A stretch of 64,000 nucleotides of DNA. It comes from Paulinella micropora (Eukaryota; Cercozoa; Imbricatea; Euglyphida). The notes beneath the pieces are model-generated. The model saw nothing but the letters and a program-made list of their open reading frames with translations, was not told the origin of the DNA and made no database searches. This document shows, piece by piece, positions 36,248-45,795 of this stretch. The position numbers were made by a program, and so were the translations under genes. The stretch is taken from the NCBI GenBank assembly GCA_009731375.1, contig BJOX01000151.1, positions 302,031 through 366,030 of the forward strand. Direction: 5' to 3'. How positions within the stretch are numbered: the stretch's first letter is position 1; each line of letters opens with the position of its first letter.

Positions 36248-36594
36248 ATGTCCAATAATACAACCAGACTTCACAGACCCCCGCCTATTATGGATATGGA
36301 TGGCGAACTAACTCCACTCGTGTTTTGGATATTGAACTAAAGACAGAAGAGAAAAAAATTGATAATGAAATTGAGAACGAATGGAATTGCTGTATGTCAA
36401 ATAAGAAAACCGATAGCAGAATGATTAAATATTTATTTCAAATGGGTATCATCATTGCCATTATAACCCTTTGTATAGTTAGGCTATCTGAAAAGAACTT
36501 GCCTTGTGAGGTTGCTAATACTTATGTCGGAATCCTAACATTACTTATAGGCATATGCCTTCCTTCACCAAGTTCTGGAGGTGGTAAGAAGTAA
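36248..36594 (+). CDS. Small viral membrane protein, probable frameshift
   Basis: It starts MSNNTTRLHRPPPIMDMDGE (36248). After about 27 codons the frame shifts by one base into the main frame (DIELKTEEKKIDNEIENEW). Two hydrophobic helices follow: MGIIIAIITLCIVRL and NTYVGILTLLIGICLP, the latter followed by a Pro/Gly/Lys tail. Two-helix proteins with a Cys before the second helix and a (Y/T)xGxLTLxxGxxLP-like end are, from memory, frequent in PLVs and virophages; a virion membrane or entry role is possible but unproven. Confidence 0.55.
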
Positions 36595-36595
36595 A

Positions 36596-36865
36596 TCACA
36601 AATTACCACATTCATATATATGTGTCATATACCATCTATTATCACCCGCACACATTAAAGGCAGTGCCTCATCAAAACTACGACACATATTATTTCCGTT
36701 ATTTATGAAAACACACTTAAACCCTGTATCTACACCTTGCTTTATAAAATAAGCACACGATTCATTCTTTTTTTCTGAGTATCGCGAGTAAAAATCGCAG
36801 GCAGTCCGCGACATAGCAAATCTCCAACAAGTTGGAGATAACACGAATAGCAATATTAACAACAT
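36596..36865 (-). CDS. Small secreted Cys-rich viral protein (89 aa)
   Basis: The start MLLILLFVLSPTCW is a signal peptide or short membrane anchor. The mature part has eight Cys including TACDFYSRYS, KNESCAYF, GFKCVF, NMCRSF, LMCAG and YECG, suggesting disulfides. It runs convergent with the membrane protein 36248-36594 and follows the 37094 gene on the same strand. Unknown function. Confidence 0.5.
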   Translation of the reverse strand: MLLILLFVLSPTCWRFAMSRTACDFYSRYSEKKNESCAYFIKQGVDTGFKCVFINNGNNMCRSFDEALPLMCAGDNRWYMTHIYECGNL

Positions 36866-36869
36866 ATAT

Positions 36870-37094
36870 TTAACTCCCGCTTTTTCCCTCTTCTTTAATT
36901 ATATTATTATAAATTGCTTCTCGTTGCTTATCTGATAGCGGTAAGCGGTAAAGGATATTTTCAGGTTTTCTAAAAATATTGGGGTTTCTATTCACTAAGT
37001 TCTGAGTGATGCGGATTTGGTCAATTTCCTTTCCAAGTTTTTCCAACTCTTCAAGTTGTTGCTCGTCTTTGCTTTTTTCTTTTTTATTATCCAT
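36870..37094 (-). CDS. Small helical viral protein (74 aa)
   Basis: Highly charged helical N-terminus (KEKSKDEQQLEELEKLG), then NLVNRNPNIFRKPENIL and a polar end. It starts at 37094 beside a palindromic AT box (TATAATATAAGATATCTTATA) that probably also serves the divergent gene at 37142. Unknown function. Confidence 0.45.
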   Translation of the reverse strand: MDNKKEKSKDEQQLEELEKLGKEIDQIRITQNLVNRNPNIFRKPENILYRLPLSDKQREAIYNNIIKEEGKSGS

Positions 37095-37141
37095 GTTATA
37101 TTACGTATAATATAAGATATCTTATACTGCGGNNNNNNNNN
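37095..37141. promoter_or_regulatory. Divergent viral promoter region with small gap
   Basis: GTTATATTACGTATAATATA and the palindrome AAGATATCTT separate divergent starts at 37094 (minus) and about 37142 (plus). Ten unknown bases (37133-37142) follow. Confidence 0.5.
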
Positions 37142-39196
37142 NTGTCCAAGCAAAAAAAAATCGCCGATGTTAGCCCGTATGAAGTGTATAACGAAGAAGA
37201 ATGGCACATTCCAGGCTACAATTTCAACGGCAAAGGGACGAATATGAGAGATCGTTTCGCATTAAGTTATAATGGCAGAATGGGCACTAAATCGTTTCAT
37301 TTACCAGTAAATAGAATTGATTATGAAGCAGTTAGACATGATCTTATGTATATGTCGTCAGACGAAATAGTCAGATATTTCGCGGATTTAATGTACGTGG
37401 CAAATATAGATGAAGCGAGAAACGATCATAATGCTCCTCACGCAATATTGAGCCAAATGGTTATAGGCGGTAAAGCCATGGCAAGATTTACGTGGGAAGC
37501 ACTTAAGTTAAATAAGGCTATTCAACGCCCTTTAAACGAAAATAAGTCATTGATGGAAGAAATAACACTAATGATGCGAGAATGGAAAACCTCCACGGAA
37601 GTTCTCAAATATATGGTTACAAAACTTCCATCTGTTTTTGGTGGAATAAATACGCGACAGATACAGGGTAGAGCAAGTATGCTTCACATTAATCGCGTGT
37701 GGAGAGAATTAATATCAAACTCAAAATATGCAATATTCGCCTATGCTATTCAAGGAAAACGTAGTTTTACCACACCTTTTGAAATGGCGTATGGTGCGTA
37801 TGATGATCCAGAAAAATACAAAAGAGTAAAAACAATGGTTGATGCGCTCATGGTTAAGTATGATAAATATTTATCAGATGTTGGTTATTTTGATGATAAT
37901 GGTAATTTTGTCATTAAAGCAAATATTGATAAACAAAAGGCTGAAATGGATTACAAAGATTTCTTTGGAGATTGGTACGAATATGCTGCTAACGTGAGTT
38001 CTACGTATTATCCCAAAATGATAAAAAATGAAGACTTGTCAAAAGCCTCAAATATTGAAGTTGAACAGGAAAATAACGAATTAATACAAGTATCCAACGA
38101 AAAAGATGAACCACTCCAAATTGATAATATTCTCAAAAATATAACCAATTCTTATTCCACGAGTGAAAAGATAATCGCAAACCCTACACAACTTCAAACC
38201 TTATCGCCACCGCCCAAATCAATACCATCACCGACCTTGCTTAAACCAACACCATCACCCAGTTTAACTGCATCCGCATCGTCTAGTTTAACTGCATCAG
38301 CATCTGCATCCGAACCCGCGTCGTCTAGTTCGCTTAAACCATTAGCATCGCCCAGTTTAACCATATCGTCTAGTCCGTCGGAAACAATAAAAAACGAAAA
38401 TAATAATAATAATATTAATACACCATCGGAAAAAATAACCACTCCAGCCGAAATTAAATACGACCAACAAGCACGAAAGCACATGGTGGGTGCTATTGAC
38501 TCCATACTTGAAGGTTTAGACGAACAAACTGCTCAGAAAATAAAAGGACAATACATTCAAGTTATTAATGAGGCTTCAACCAAAGCAAAAATAAAACCTG
38601 ATGAATGGAAAGGAAAAAGTATTAAGGCTATTGAATCGCATGCGACCAGGAACACTGGTATAAAAATGCCACAACTAAATACTCTACGAGACACATTACT
38701 TAATGTAATGAAGGATGAACATAAATCTAAACTTACAATAGAGCAAAAGAAACAATTTAGAGAGTATCTTGTAGCAAAAAAGATTGCGGCAATTTATGAT
38801 CCAAAAGAGAGAAAAATAGCAAGACAGGGTATTACAGAGTTAAAATCAGAGTATTTTAAATACAAAACCGAAATAAAAGATGAAGGAGAAATTGGTAAAG
38901 TTAGAGACTTGTACAATAAAGCGATACGTGCTTATTCATCTAATGATGCGAAAACAGGAAAAACTCTCTTTAACGAAATGAAAAAAACCGCGCTACCATT
39001 AGTGAAAAAAATAGAAATGCCTCCACCAGAGCAAAAGATGCCAGACTCTCCACCAGAGCAAAAGATACCAGAGCCACAGATACCAGAGCCAAAGTCAAAG
39101 CCAGCACAAGATAATAGTAAAGCACTCGTGTCTGTTCCACCCCAAGAAGAAGATGAGGAAGAACCCGCAGATGTAAAAGCGCCCGCAGATGATTAG
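37142..39196 (+). CDS. Large viral structural protein with N-terminal PLA2-like domain
   Basis: 684 codons if the A of the start codon is the last gap base, giving MSKQKKIADVSPYEVYNEEEW. Residues about 20-75 have the parvovirus-like phospholipase A2 pattern: IPGYNFNGKGTNM for the glycine-rich loop, then VNRIDYEAVRHDLMY with the catalytic-type HD pair. Such domains occur in PLV, Polinton and adintovirus virion proteins and are thought to help membrane passage. Residues 320-420 are a Ser/Pro/Ala/Thr linker of SLTASAS-like repeats. A helical region (WKGKSIKAIESHATRNTG) and a Pro/Glu tail (PPPEQKMPDSPPEQK) follow. The glycine loop deviates from GxG, so activity is uncertain. A shorter start at the GTG 37184 is less likely. 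Confidence 0.65.
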   Translation, partial: XSKQKKIADVSPYEVYNEEEWHIPGYNFNGKGTNMRDRFALSYNGRMGTKSFHLPVNRIDYEAVRHDLMYMSSDEIVRYFADLMYVANIDEARNDHNAPHAILSQMVIGGKAMARFTWEALKLNKAIQRPLNENKSLMEEITLMMREWKTSTEVLKYMVTKLPSVFGGINTRQIQGRASMLHINRVWRELISNSKYAIFAYAIQGKRSFTTPFEMAYGAYDDPEKYKRVKTMVDALMVKYDKYLSDVGYFDDNGNFVIKANIDKQKAEMDYKDFFGDWYEYAANVSSTYYPKMIKNEDLSKASNIEVEQENNELIQVSNEKDEPLQIDNILKNITNSYSTSEKIIANPTQLQTLSPPPKSIPSPTLLKPTPSPSLTASASSSLTASASASEPASSSSLKPLASPSLTISSSPSETIKNENNNNNINTPSEKITTPAEIKYDQQARKHMVGAIDSILEGLDEQTAQKIKGQYIQVINEASTKAKIKPDEWKGKSIKAIESHATRNTGIKMPQLNTLRDTLLNVMKDEHKSKLTIEQKKQFREYLVAKKIAAIYDPKERKIARQGITELKSEYFKYKTEIKDEGEIGKVRDLYNKAIRAYSSNDAKTGKTLFNEMKKTALPLVKKIEMPPPEQKMPDSPPEQKIPEPQIPEPKSKPAQDNSKALVSVPPQEEDEEEPADVKAPADD

Positions 39197-39869
39197 TCCA
39201 AACAGGAGTGTATAAAAGCGGAACTAAAGCAGGATTGCCATTTTATGAGAAAAAGGCCATGGTTGATGATGCTACATTGAAAGAGTATAAAGAAAATCCA
39301 GATCCCGATCCTTCTACAACACCAAATCAGGCACTTGTTGATTCTATGCGATCCATTGATGATTTCGTTGATAAACTTATGGGGAAATCGCCCGCAGAAC
39401 AAAAGAAGGACTTTCAAATCTGTTTCGTTTCATTACACCATCTGACCAGAATGGGGGTATCGGCACCAACAAAACAAACATATTGCTTAAAGGAAAGAAG
39501 GAACGGCAGGATCGCGTGCTAGATGCGCCGATGTATGAACTTTATGACAATACTCAATTTGGCAACACTAACAACAATATGATTATCAACCGCTATAACA
39601 GGGCGGTTATGAATAAACGAGCGTCTGACAAAGTCCGCATGCCGTCCGTTAGATCTCGGCTGGTTAAAAACTTCAAAGCGGAAATTCCACCGCAAGTACA
39701 AACAAGGGCAGAAAAGAAGGACTTCAAACCATTGATTAACCCACCCTCTGACTATTCTTTTGGAAGCCCGTATTCTCCATTCTTCCACAATTATGCCCAT
39801 CCTCCCATGCCGTGGGGTGTTGAATACGATAATTACAGACACAACCAAAACTACTTTATCAACGCTTAG
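39189..39869 (+). pseudogene. Viral protein of unknown function, two frameshifts
   Basis: An ATG at 39189 overlaps the end of the previous gene (MISPNR), then another frame carries YKSGTKAGLPFYEKKAMVDD and DDFVDKLMGKSPAEQKKDF. At about 39415 a third frame continues LFRFITPSDQNGGIGTNK and then KERQDRVLDAPMYELYDN to 39869. The C-terminal half is rich in Asn, Arg and Pro (SFGSPYSPFFHNYAHPPMPWG). It lies just before the packaging ATPase, a frequent place for minor capsid proteins, but I see no diagnostic motif. Confidence 0.5.
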
Positions 39870-39878
39870 ATATAACAA

Positions 39879-40749
39879 ATGAAGCACGGACTCAGACCGA
39901 ATAGATTACCAAAGAAAGACACTTTTGCGAACGGCGCTAGAAGGAAGCAAAATTGAACAATTACATGAACACGAGTTTCAAGTGAGCCGTCCAGTTATAA
40001 CGGAATTACCAAAAAAAGAACAAAAATTTAAGAAGGGCTTACAAATTGAAGCAATTGACTCCGAACGTGATAGTGTTAAAGAGAAGCCGATACAAAAGGG
40101 TAATATTCTTCCAGGAATGGGATTGTTTATTATATGCGGGGCGACTGGGAGTGGCAAGTCGGTTATGGTTGCCAATCTGTTAGGTAATAAGCATATGCTT
40201 AAGGGTTGGTGGGATGAAATATACATGTTTTGTCTATCTCCTTCTAAGATGCTCACAGACATTTTGAAGTTGAAAGACGACCACATCATAAGAGAAGACA
40301 GGCCAGAACTATTACGAAAAATCTTGGATGAACAAAAAAGCAAGATAGAAGCGAAGGGATATGAAAAAGCACCAAAGATATTAATAATATGCGATGATGT
40401 TGCTCAATCTCGTAAATTTCTTAAGCACGAAGTTTTACAAGAAATAGCCTTTGCCTCCACACACGCGAAGGTATCTGTTTGGATTACTATTCAATCATAC
40501 ATGCAAATCCCGCGCAATGTACGAATTAACGCGCATTATATTGCTATATTTTCAGGTGTGAAGCGATCAGAGATTGAAAGAATAAAGACGGAACACGAAA
40601 GCCAATATTTAAACGATAAGGCAATGGATCTGTTGATTAGACACGCAACAGCAGACCCTTATTCGTTTTTATTTATTAATAATAGGGTTGCCGATAAACG
40701 CCAAGTATTTAGAAAAAATTTTGATACAATTTTGCACTTAAAAAAATAA
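39879..40749 (+). CDS. A32-like FtsK/HerA-superfamily packaging ATPase
   Basis: The open frame from 39925 encodes 274 residues with Walker A GATGSGKS (72-79) and Walker B ILIICDD (152-158), the compact layout of A32-like genome-packaging ATPases of PLVs, virophages and giant viruses. It should pump viral DNA into the capsid. VWITIQSYMQIPRNVR fits the sensor region after Walker B. An upstream ATG at 39879 (MKHGLRPNRLPKKDTFANG) reads toward it in another frame and stops at 39956; a shift near the A-run at 39949-39953 would join them, so the real N-terminus is probably there. Confidence 0.85.
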
Positions 40750-40765
40750 TGTTAATTATATAGCA

Positions 40766-41226
40766 ATGAGCAAGTTATTTACCACACCATACATGCAGGC
40801 GGTATCCATTTATCGCCAGCAGAATGGAATTAATGGAATGTTTACCCCCAAGAAAGGCTCACCAGAATATACATCCATCATTCAAATCAGCGACAAGATT
40901 AAATCTGGAGAAATTCCCGCACAACTTAAACCAAGAGCGCCGCGAAAAAAGAAAATACAAGCCCCAGCCGATGTCTCACCGATGGCGGCCTCATCTAAAT
41001 CTGCCGACCTTGCGTTAAACAGAAAAACCCCCCGATTTGCCACCAGTGACCACCTCCAAATGCTTTACCCGTAGAAACAACTCCCGCCGCACCACCAGTG
41101 GAAACACAATCAGAAGGACTAACAGAAGCGGAGTTTGAAGAACTTGATAAGCAAACATTCAAATCTCAAACTTACCAAGACCTTGTGCATTTAATTAATT
41201 TTATGAAGAAGAACAATATTAAATAA
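40766..41226 (+). pseudogene. Small viral protein, frameshift near 41040
   Basis: It starts after TTATATAGCA with MSKLFTTPYMQAVSIYRQQ. The first 85 residues include FTPKKGSPEYTSIIQI and a basic PRAPRKKKIQAP. The frame stops at 41074, but another continues ALPVETTPAAPPVE and TEAEFEELDKQTFKSQTYQ to 41226. One indel in the C-run at about 41025-41040 would reconcile them. The gene sits between packaging ATPase and capsid genes. Unknown function. Confidence 0.5.
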
Positions 41227-41236
41227 TTTATATACG

Positions 41237-41640
41237 ATGATTAAAAACACACGTGCCGCTAATAAATTGTTCAACGAGTTTATTAGCAAACTCAACGAAG
41301 CAAACAGACCGCTAAGCGATGCCATGTCATTGAATCATTTTGAACTATGGTCAAGTAAGGGTGCTCCCCTCGTAAATCAAGACCTTACAGAATATTCAAA
41401 TTTGTACCCCGTTGATACTTATAATTTACAAAATATGTTGCCAGATATTAGCGACAAAGGAACGTCGGATGTTGTAGATTTAGACACTGCCGTGTCTAGT
41501 TTGAATTTTTGCAAAAAGCCGTGAAGAATGCTACATCTAGAGAGTATCAACTTGACAGCGGAAAAGCCTCAGATACTACTTTAAACACGATACGCGATGA
41601 TGTGAGACAATTAAAAAATTCATTTGTGTCAGACGAATAA
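41237..41640 (+). pseudogene. Viral protein of unknown function, frameshift near 41510
   Basis: It starts MIKNTRAANKLFNEFISKL after TTTATATACG. 95 codons follow to 41524, then another frame continues as KNATSREYQLDSGKASDTT and ends LKNSFVSDE at 41640. The helical, Asn/Asp-rich composition is ordinary. It immediately precedes the capsid gene. No domain is recognised. Confidence 0.45.
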
Positions 41641-41698
41641 ATTGATTAATTTTTGAAATAATTATTTTTTTCCAATAATATAAGCGATCGTATTTACG

Positions 41699-43120
41699 AT
41701 GAGTGAATCCAAGGACATGAAGGACACCGAGGAGTTGATGTCCCTCAACAACCTCAAGTATGAGTTGCCAGCAAATCTGGCGCTCACTGAACAGGGGAGC
41801 ATCTTTAAGAAGAACTTCTCCGACCAACAGACTTACACCAGTTCGTCGGGGACTGAAATGATTTTCACATTGCAGGCAAGCACTGATTTTGTTTATGGAA
41901 AGAATTGCTATTTGTCGTTTGATGTCAAGGCCGACGGGTTGGTTACTACCGCGGGGAATAACTGCGGTATTGGTTTCCTAAATACTCCCGCTACCGCTAT
42001 TTTTGAAAGATTTTTGTTGGAAAGCAAGGATGGAAGCAAACTTGAACGAATTGAAGATTTGAACAAGATGGTGCGAAATATTCTCCCGTGGCACTATCCT
42101 CTTGATTATCGCGGTCAGGCACAGATGGCAGGACAACGCGAATCTTTATCTGTTAGCAATGGTATTGATTCAAAGACAACTGATGTTCCTAACTTTTCCG
42201 TTAATACTCCAACTGTCGTGGGCACTGGTAATTATTTGAAGGTTTGTATTCCTCTTTATTATTTCTCTGGAGTGTTTAATGAGGAAACTCTTATTCCTCC
42301 CTCTCTGATTAGTGGTATGAGGCTTCGTTTGACATTTGCACCGCCTCAGGAAGCATTGTCCGTTATTGGCACCACTGACGGAAAGGCGGCGGCTGGTTTA
42401 AATGGTGCTGCTTTGACTTTCACCGTATCAAATCCAGTGGTTATGTTGGAGACATTCTCTCTTGCTCCCGCTGTCCAGAGAAATATTCTTGAACAGATGG
42501 GAAGCAAGGATGGGCTTCCATACACTTATGAAACATATTATAACCAAAAGGCGAATCTAGGCACGTCTGATGATCTTAATCTTCAAGTAAATAAGGCCGT
42601 TGCTCGCGCTCAATGCTTGTATATTGTCACGCAAAATGTGCTTGCTGATAACGTTGGTATTGATAACCTTGGAACTGTTCAAATGCCTTATAAGCAGTAT
42701 CAATGCCGTATTGGTGATTGGTATGCTCCGCAGCAGAAAATGGGACTTGGAGGAAGCACCGATACTCTTGCCGCCGTTCAACGAGGCTGTGCAGAATTGT
42801 ATATTAACAATCTCCAAGCAACTATGGGTATTCGCGATGCTTATATGACTTCCTCTGTTTCACTTGAAAACTTTCGCAAGTTTTATGGCGATTCGGATGT
42901 TACTGCGACTACACCAAATGGTGGTTTTGCTACCATTATCCAGACACTCAATCAGTCTCCACACATTGGAGCGTCTGGTCTCGCAGTCAATAATTCGCGA
43001 ACTGCTGAAGTTACTCTTCGTTATGCGGCCGATTATAATGAAAATCGTGCAATCACCGCTTGGTTGAAATACGTCAAAGTGGCGTCTATTTATCCTAGTA
43101 GATGTGTCGTAAAACAATAG
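41699..43120 (+). CDS. Major capsid protein, double jelly-roll (PLV type)
   Basis: 473 residues, uninterrupted, and more GC-rich and codon-regular than its neighbours. The PLV capsid signature is present: IPLYYFSGVFNEETLIPPSL (about 184-203) followed by ISGMRLRL, and later YKQYQCRIGDWYAPQQ, where double jelly-roll PLV capsids carry an R...YPQQ-like segment. It would form trimeric hexon capsomers. The start follows AATATAAGCGATCG and has MSESKDMKDTEELMSL. The intact frame, among broken neighbours, is notable. It is the best gene for phylogenetic placement of the virus. Confidence 0.85.
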   Translation: MSESKDMKDTEELMSLNNLKYELPANLALTEQGSIFKKNFSDQQTYTSSSGTEMIFTLQASTDFVYGKNCYLSFDVKADGLVTTAGNNCGIGFLNTPATAIFERFLLESKDGSKLERIEDLNKMVRNILPWHYPLDYRGQAQMAGQRESLSVSNGIDSKTTDVPNFSVNTPTVVGTGNYLKVCIPLYYFSGVFNEETLIPPSLISGMRLRLTFAPPQEALSVIGTTDGKAAAGLNGAALTFTVSNPVVMLETFSLAPAVQRNILEQMGSKDGLPYTYETYYNQKANLGTSDDLNLQVNKAVARAQCLYIVTQNVLADNVGIDNLGTVQMPYKQYQCRIGDWYAPQQKMGLGGSTDTLAAVQRGCAELYINNLQATMGIRDAYMTSSVSLENFRKFYGDSDVTATTPNGGFATIIQTLNQSPHIGASGLAVNNSRTAEVTLRYAADYNENRAITAWLKYVKVASIYPSRCVVKQ

Positions 43121-43163
43121 AAAAAATTAAAAATTAAAATATAATATTTTGTAATATATAGCA

Positions 43164-43985
43164 ATGTCATTTACGATATCTAACTTGGAAGACGAAAAGC
43201 GCACCCGTAAAAATTTCCTCCTTCGTGTCTCCTCAAGTGATAAAACAGAATCAAAATCCGCTTCTACTAACAATGGCCGTTTTGTTGTTGATCTACCAGC
43301 AACTGGTCGTAATATTGATATAATCAGTGCTTATGTCGTTAAGAGTATCTCTATTCCAAACGTTTTCCCAAATATACCGAGTTATGCCAACACTCTCACA
43401 TTGATTAAAACAACTGGATCCGCTACAAAAACAGCAATCGTAACAGAAAATCAATACACCATTGATACATTTATTACCGATCTTCAATCTGCGGTTAATT
43501 CAGCAATTGCTCCAGACTCCGTAGTTATAACTTTGAACTCTGTTAATAAATTGAATTTCGCATTCACTGGTGATACGTATGCTTTTGATTACGATAATAG
43601 CACTATTAGCGACAAGATAGGACTAACTGCCGATATTTCGGCGGCGGCGAGTAGCACAATGCAATCCATAGTAAATCTAATCCGTGAAACGGCCGTTTAT
43701 GTCCATAGCCGTGCTTTAAATCAATCTGGTTTAGTTGAAGCAAATGGTAATTTCTCCGTCGTTGGTAAATGCAATCGTGATAAGCCCTATGGAGTCCAGT
43801 GCTACTTGGAATCGTCAAACGATGTTGCCGATTATGTGCCATTTAATACAACGAAAGTTTAAGAACTATTGATATCGTCATTAGAAATGCACAGGGTGAA
43901 GTTTTGGAGGTTCCTTTAAACTTTGAGGTTCAATTCTTCTCAAGGCCTATCACGCTTAAGAAAAAAAAAAGAATACATAAATATA
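43164..43985 (+). CDS. Penton-like minor capsid protein, C-terminal frameshift
   Basis: It starts MSFTISNLEDEKRTRKNF after TAATATATAGCA. A beta-rich protein follows (RFVVDLPATGRNIDIISAYV, SVVITLNSVNKLNFAFTG). The frame stops at 43862, but a +1 frame continues at once as RTIDIVIRNAQGEVLEVPLN and FEVQFFSRPITL. RxIDIxIRNAxGE-like C-terminal strands are typical of single jelly-roll penton proteins of PLVs and virophages, so the gene probably extended to about 43960. It lies next to the capsid gene as expected. Penton identity is an inference from fold pattern and place. Confidence 0.6.
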
Positions 43986-44186
43986 ATGACCTTCATACAA
44001 AATTTAGATATACTATTCACTCTAATCAAAAACATCAACTTACGACGACGACGACAGCATAAGGAACAAATTCCATGCGGTGTTAATATTGACCAGTTTT
44101 ACATATATTTGAAGAAAAATCACGCACATATAACAGAAAAGTTAATCAAAAACAAGGGTTTTGAATGCATTAAAAAATGTCAATAG
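43986..44186 (+). CDS. Small basic viral ORF (66 aa)
   Basis: The ATG at 43986 follows ATACATAAATATA. It reads MTFIQNLDILFTLIKNINL, then RRRRQHKEQ, and ends CIKKCQ. Helical N-terminus, basic middle. Nothing more can be said. Confidence 0.4.
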   Translation: MTFIQNLDILFTLIKNINLRRRRQHKEQIPCGVNIDQFYIYLKKNHAHITEKLIKNKGFECIKKCQ

Positions 44187-44264
44187 AGATAGAAAAGAAA
44201 GTTGATGCGTAAATATAATATTCTATGATATTATATTTTATGCATAAATAAAACCTTTTTTTGT

Positions 44265-45495
44265 TTAAATCTGATCTTCAATCCAGTTTAATGAAGCGTA
44301 AATACTTGCTGTTCCACCGCTCGTATTTTGTGAGGATATAGTAAATGTCTTACCTGACCCTATCTTGATATTATATTGAGACAAATCAATGTATATGGAT
44401 GAACAACCAGACAACACATATGTGAATATCACACTTCCGCCCGTTCTTGTAGTTCCTGCCGTATCAACTTCTGCTAACAATGTGTTTGTATCGTAATTTG
44501 AATAAGAAGGTGTTCCTCCTAATGTGGTATTAAGAATAATTCTCGCGATACATGTTTTAGTGTCCGAATTGCTGATGCATAAATTCAAAGTAGATTATGT
44601 TGTAATTCGTTTTGCTGTTAAATGTGGCGCGGTTTCTAATAGTAAATATGGCATTCTCAGTTGATCCTATACTCTTAACATTATCATACGAATTAGTAAT
44701 AGCAATAGCCCGATCAATATTCCCCTCAACCGCCAAAAACATACTCGCCGTTTTCATTACAACAGATGCCAGACTTGATGAATACGCCTTCGCATAAATA
44801 GCAAACGCCGCCTGATCCAATGATGGAGTGGTAGCAGTGCTCGCGTATTTAATCGCATGAATTACTTCCATTCGTCCAGTTCGCGGGTTTTCTATTTTGA
44901 ATGTAATTTGACCACTGCCCAGATACTGAACAACTATTTCAAACACATTCAATTTGGTAAAGTCAATCGCGGGGAAGTTTCCAGTATTATTGCATTTATC
45001 AACATTCCAAGCATATTGACTAACCACATTTTCTATGCTTCCCGCCGTTCTTACAACAGACATTCCCAAACTTGATTGTCTAAAACATAAATTGTCTGCT
45101 GGTGTGCCTATGCCAATATCGCAATTGAAACTATCTGCGGCGATAGATGATGGAAACAATGAGGAAAATCTAGCAACTAAACCCATACCACTTCTATATT
45201 TTGCTCTTTCAATTGTCGTAATCTGTGCGGTTGAATTACCTGAGGCCGATGTAGTCAAAACCGCCATTGAATTATCAGTTGATACCACCCCGCCATTAGT
45301 CTCCGTTTTGTCAAAGAATCGCGTATTAATACCATATGTAAATACATTTTGTAATACTGGCGACAGAGTAGCCGTTCGCAATTCTCCGAAGGCGGTTGTT
45401 GGTAATGCGTCTTTTATGATATCAATAGATAAAGAAGACGACGACGATGTAGTCGATGACGATGGTGTATTTGTGCTTTGACCAAAAATATTCAT
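44265..45495 (-). CDS. Viral structural protein of the MNIFG type, frameshift near 44590
   Basis: From 45495: MNIFGQSTNTPSSSTTSSSS, a Ser/Thr linker, then about 290 residues of beta-rich sequence with TYGINTRFFDKTETNGGVV, AKYRSGMGLVARFSSLF and CDIGIGTPADNLCFR. This layout recurs in uncharacterised virion or adhesin-like proteins of algal viruses. Near the 3' end one frame stops at 44557 while another (44588-44265) continues CISNSDTKTCIARIIL and SGCSSIYIDLSQYN to the end, so one indel separates them. The start is shared with the minus-strand gene at 32221. Probably a virion surface component; binding partner unknown. Confidence 0.6.
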
Positions 45496-45519
45496 TTTAT
45501 ATTTTATATAATATAAAAC
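45496..45519. promoter_or_regulatory. Divergent viral promoter
   Basis: TTTTATATTTTATATAATAT and AAAAC lie between the starts at 45495 (minus) and 45520 (plus), a 24-bp spacer. TATA-like boxes directly abut starts here as elsewhere in the element. Confidence 0.5.
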
Positions 45520-45795
45520 ATGTCAATAATAATACGCGAATTGCCGAGTGATATAGTTGGACATATAAAAACATTTGTTTATGCAGAAATGCCCCAGCCG
45601 AAATATGGAGAAGAATTTTGTAATATATGTGGCTTGTCTCGCACATTCCAGTCGCACCCTCCTATTATAGCAGGTAATTTCTATGGTGTAGATAGTATTG
45701 AGTTTTTCACAATCTGCTCCATTAAATGCTACAGGCGAGAGTCTAATCTTAGAGCAAGATATGGAGAACAACCTTTAGTCGTTGTTAAGTATTAG
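45520..45795 (+). CDS. Viral F-box-like zinc protein (91 aa)
   Basis: The N-terminus MSIIIRELPSDIVGHIKTFV resembles the LPxDIxxxI core of F-box and related helical motifs. FCNICGLS with a later TICSIKCYRRES provides two Cys pairs, so a small zinc knuckle is likely. Possible host-ubiquitin interface, inferred from motif resemblance only. Its end overlaps the 3' end of the recombinase gene by 11 bp. Confidence 0.45.
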   Translation: MSIIIRELPSDIVGHIKTFVYAEMPQPKYGEEFCNICGLSRTFQSHPPIIAGNFYGVDSIEFFTICSIKCYRRESNLRARYGEQPLVVVKY

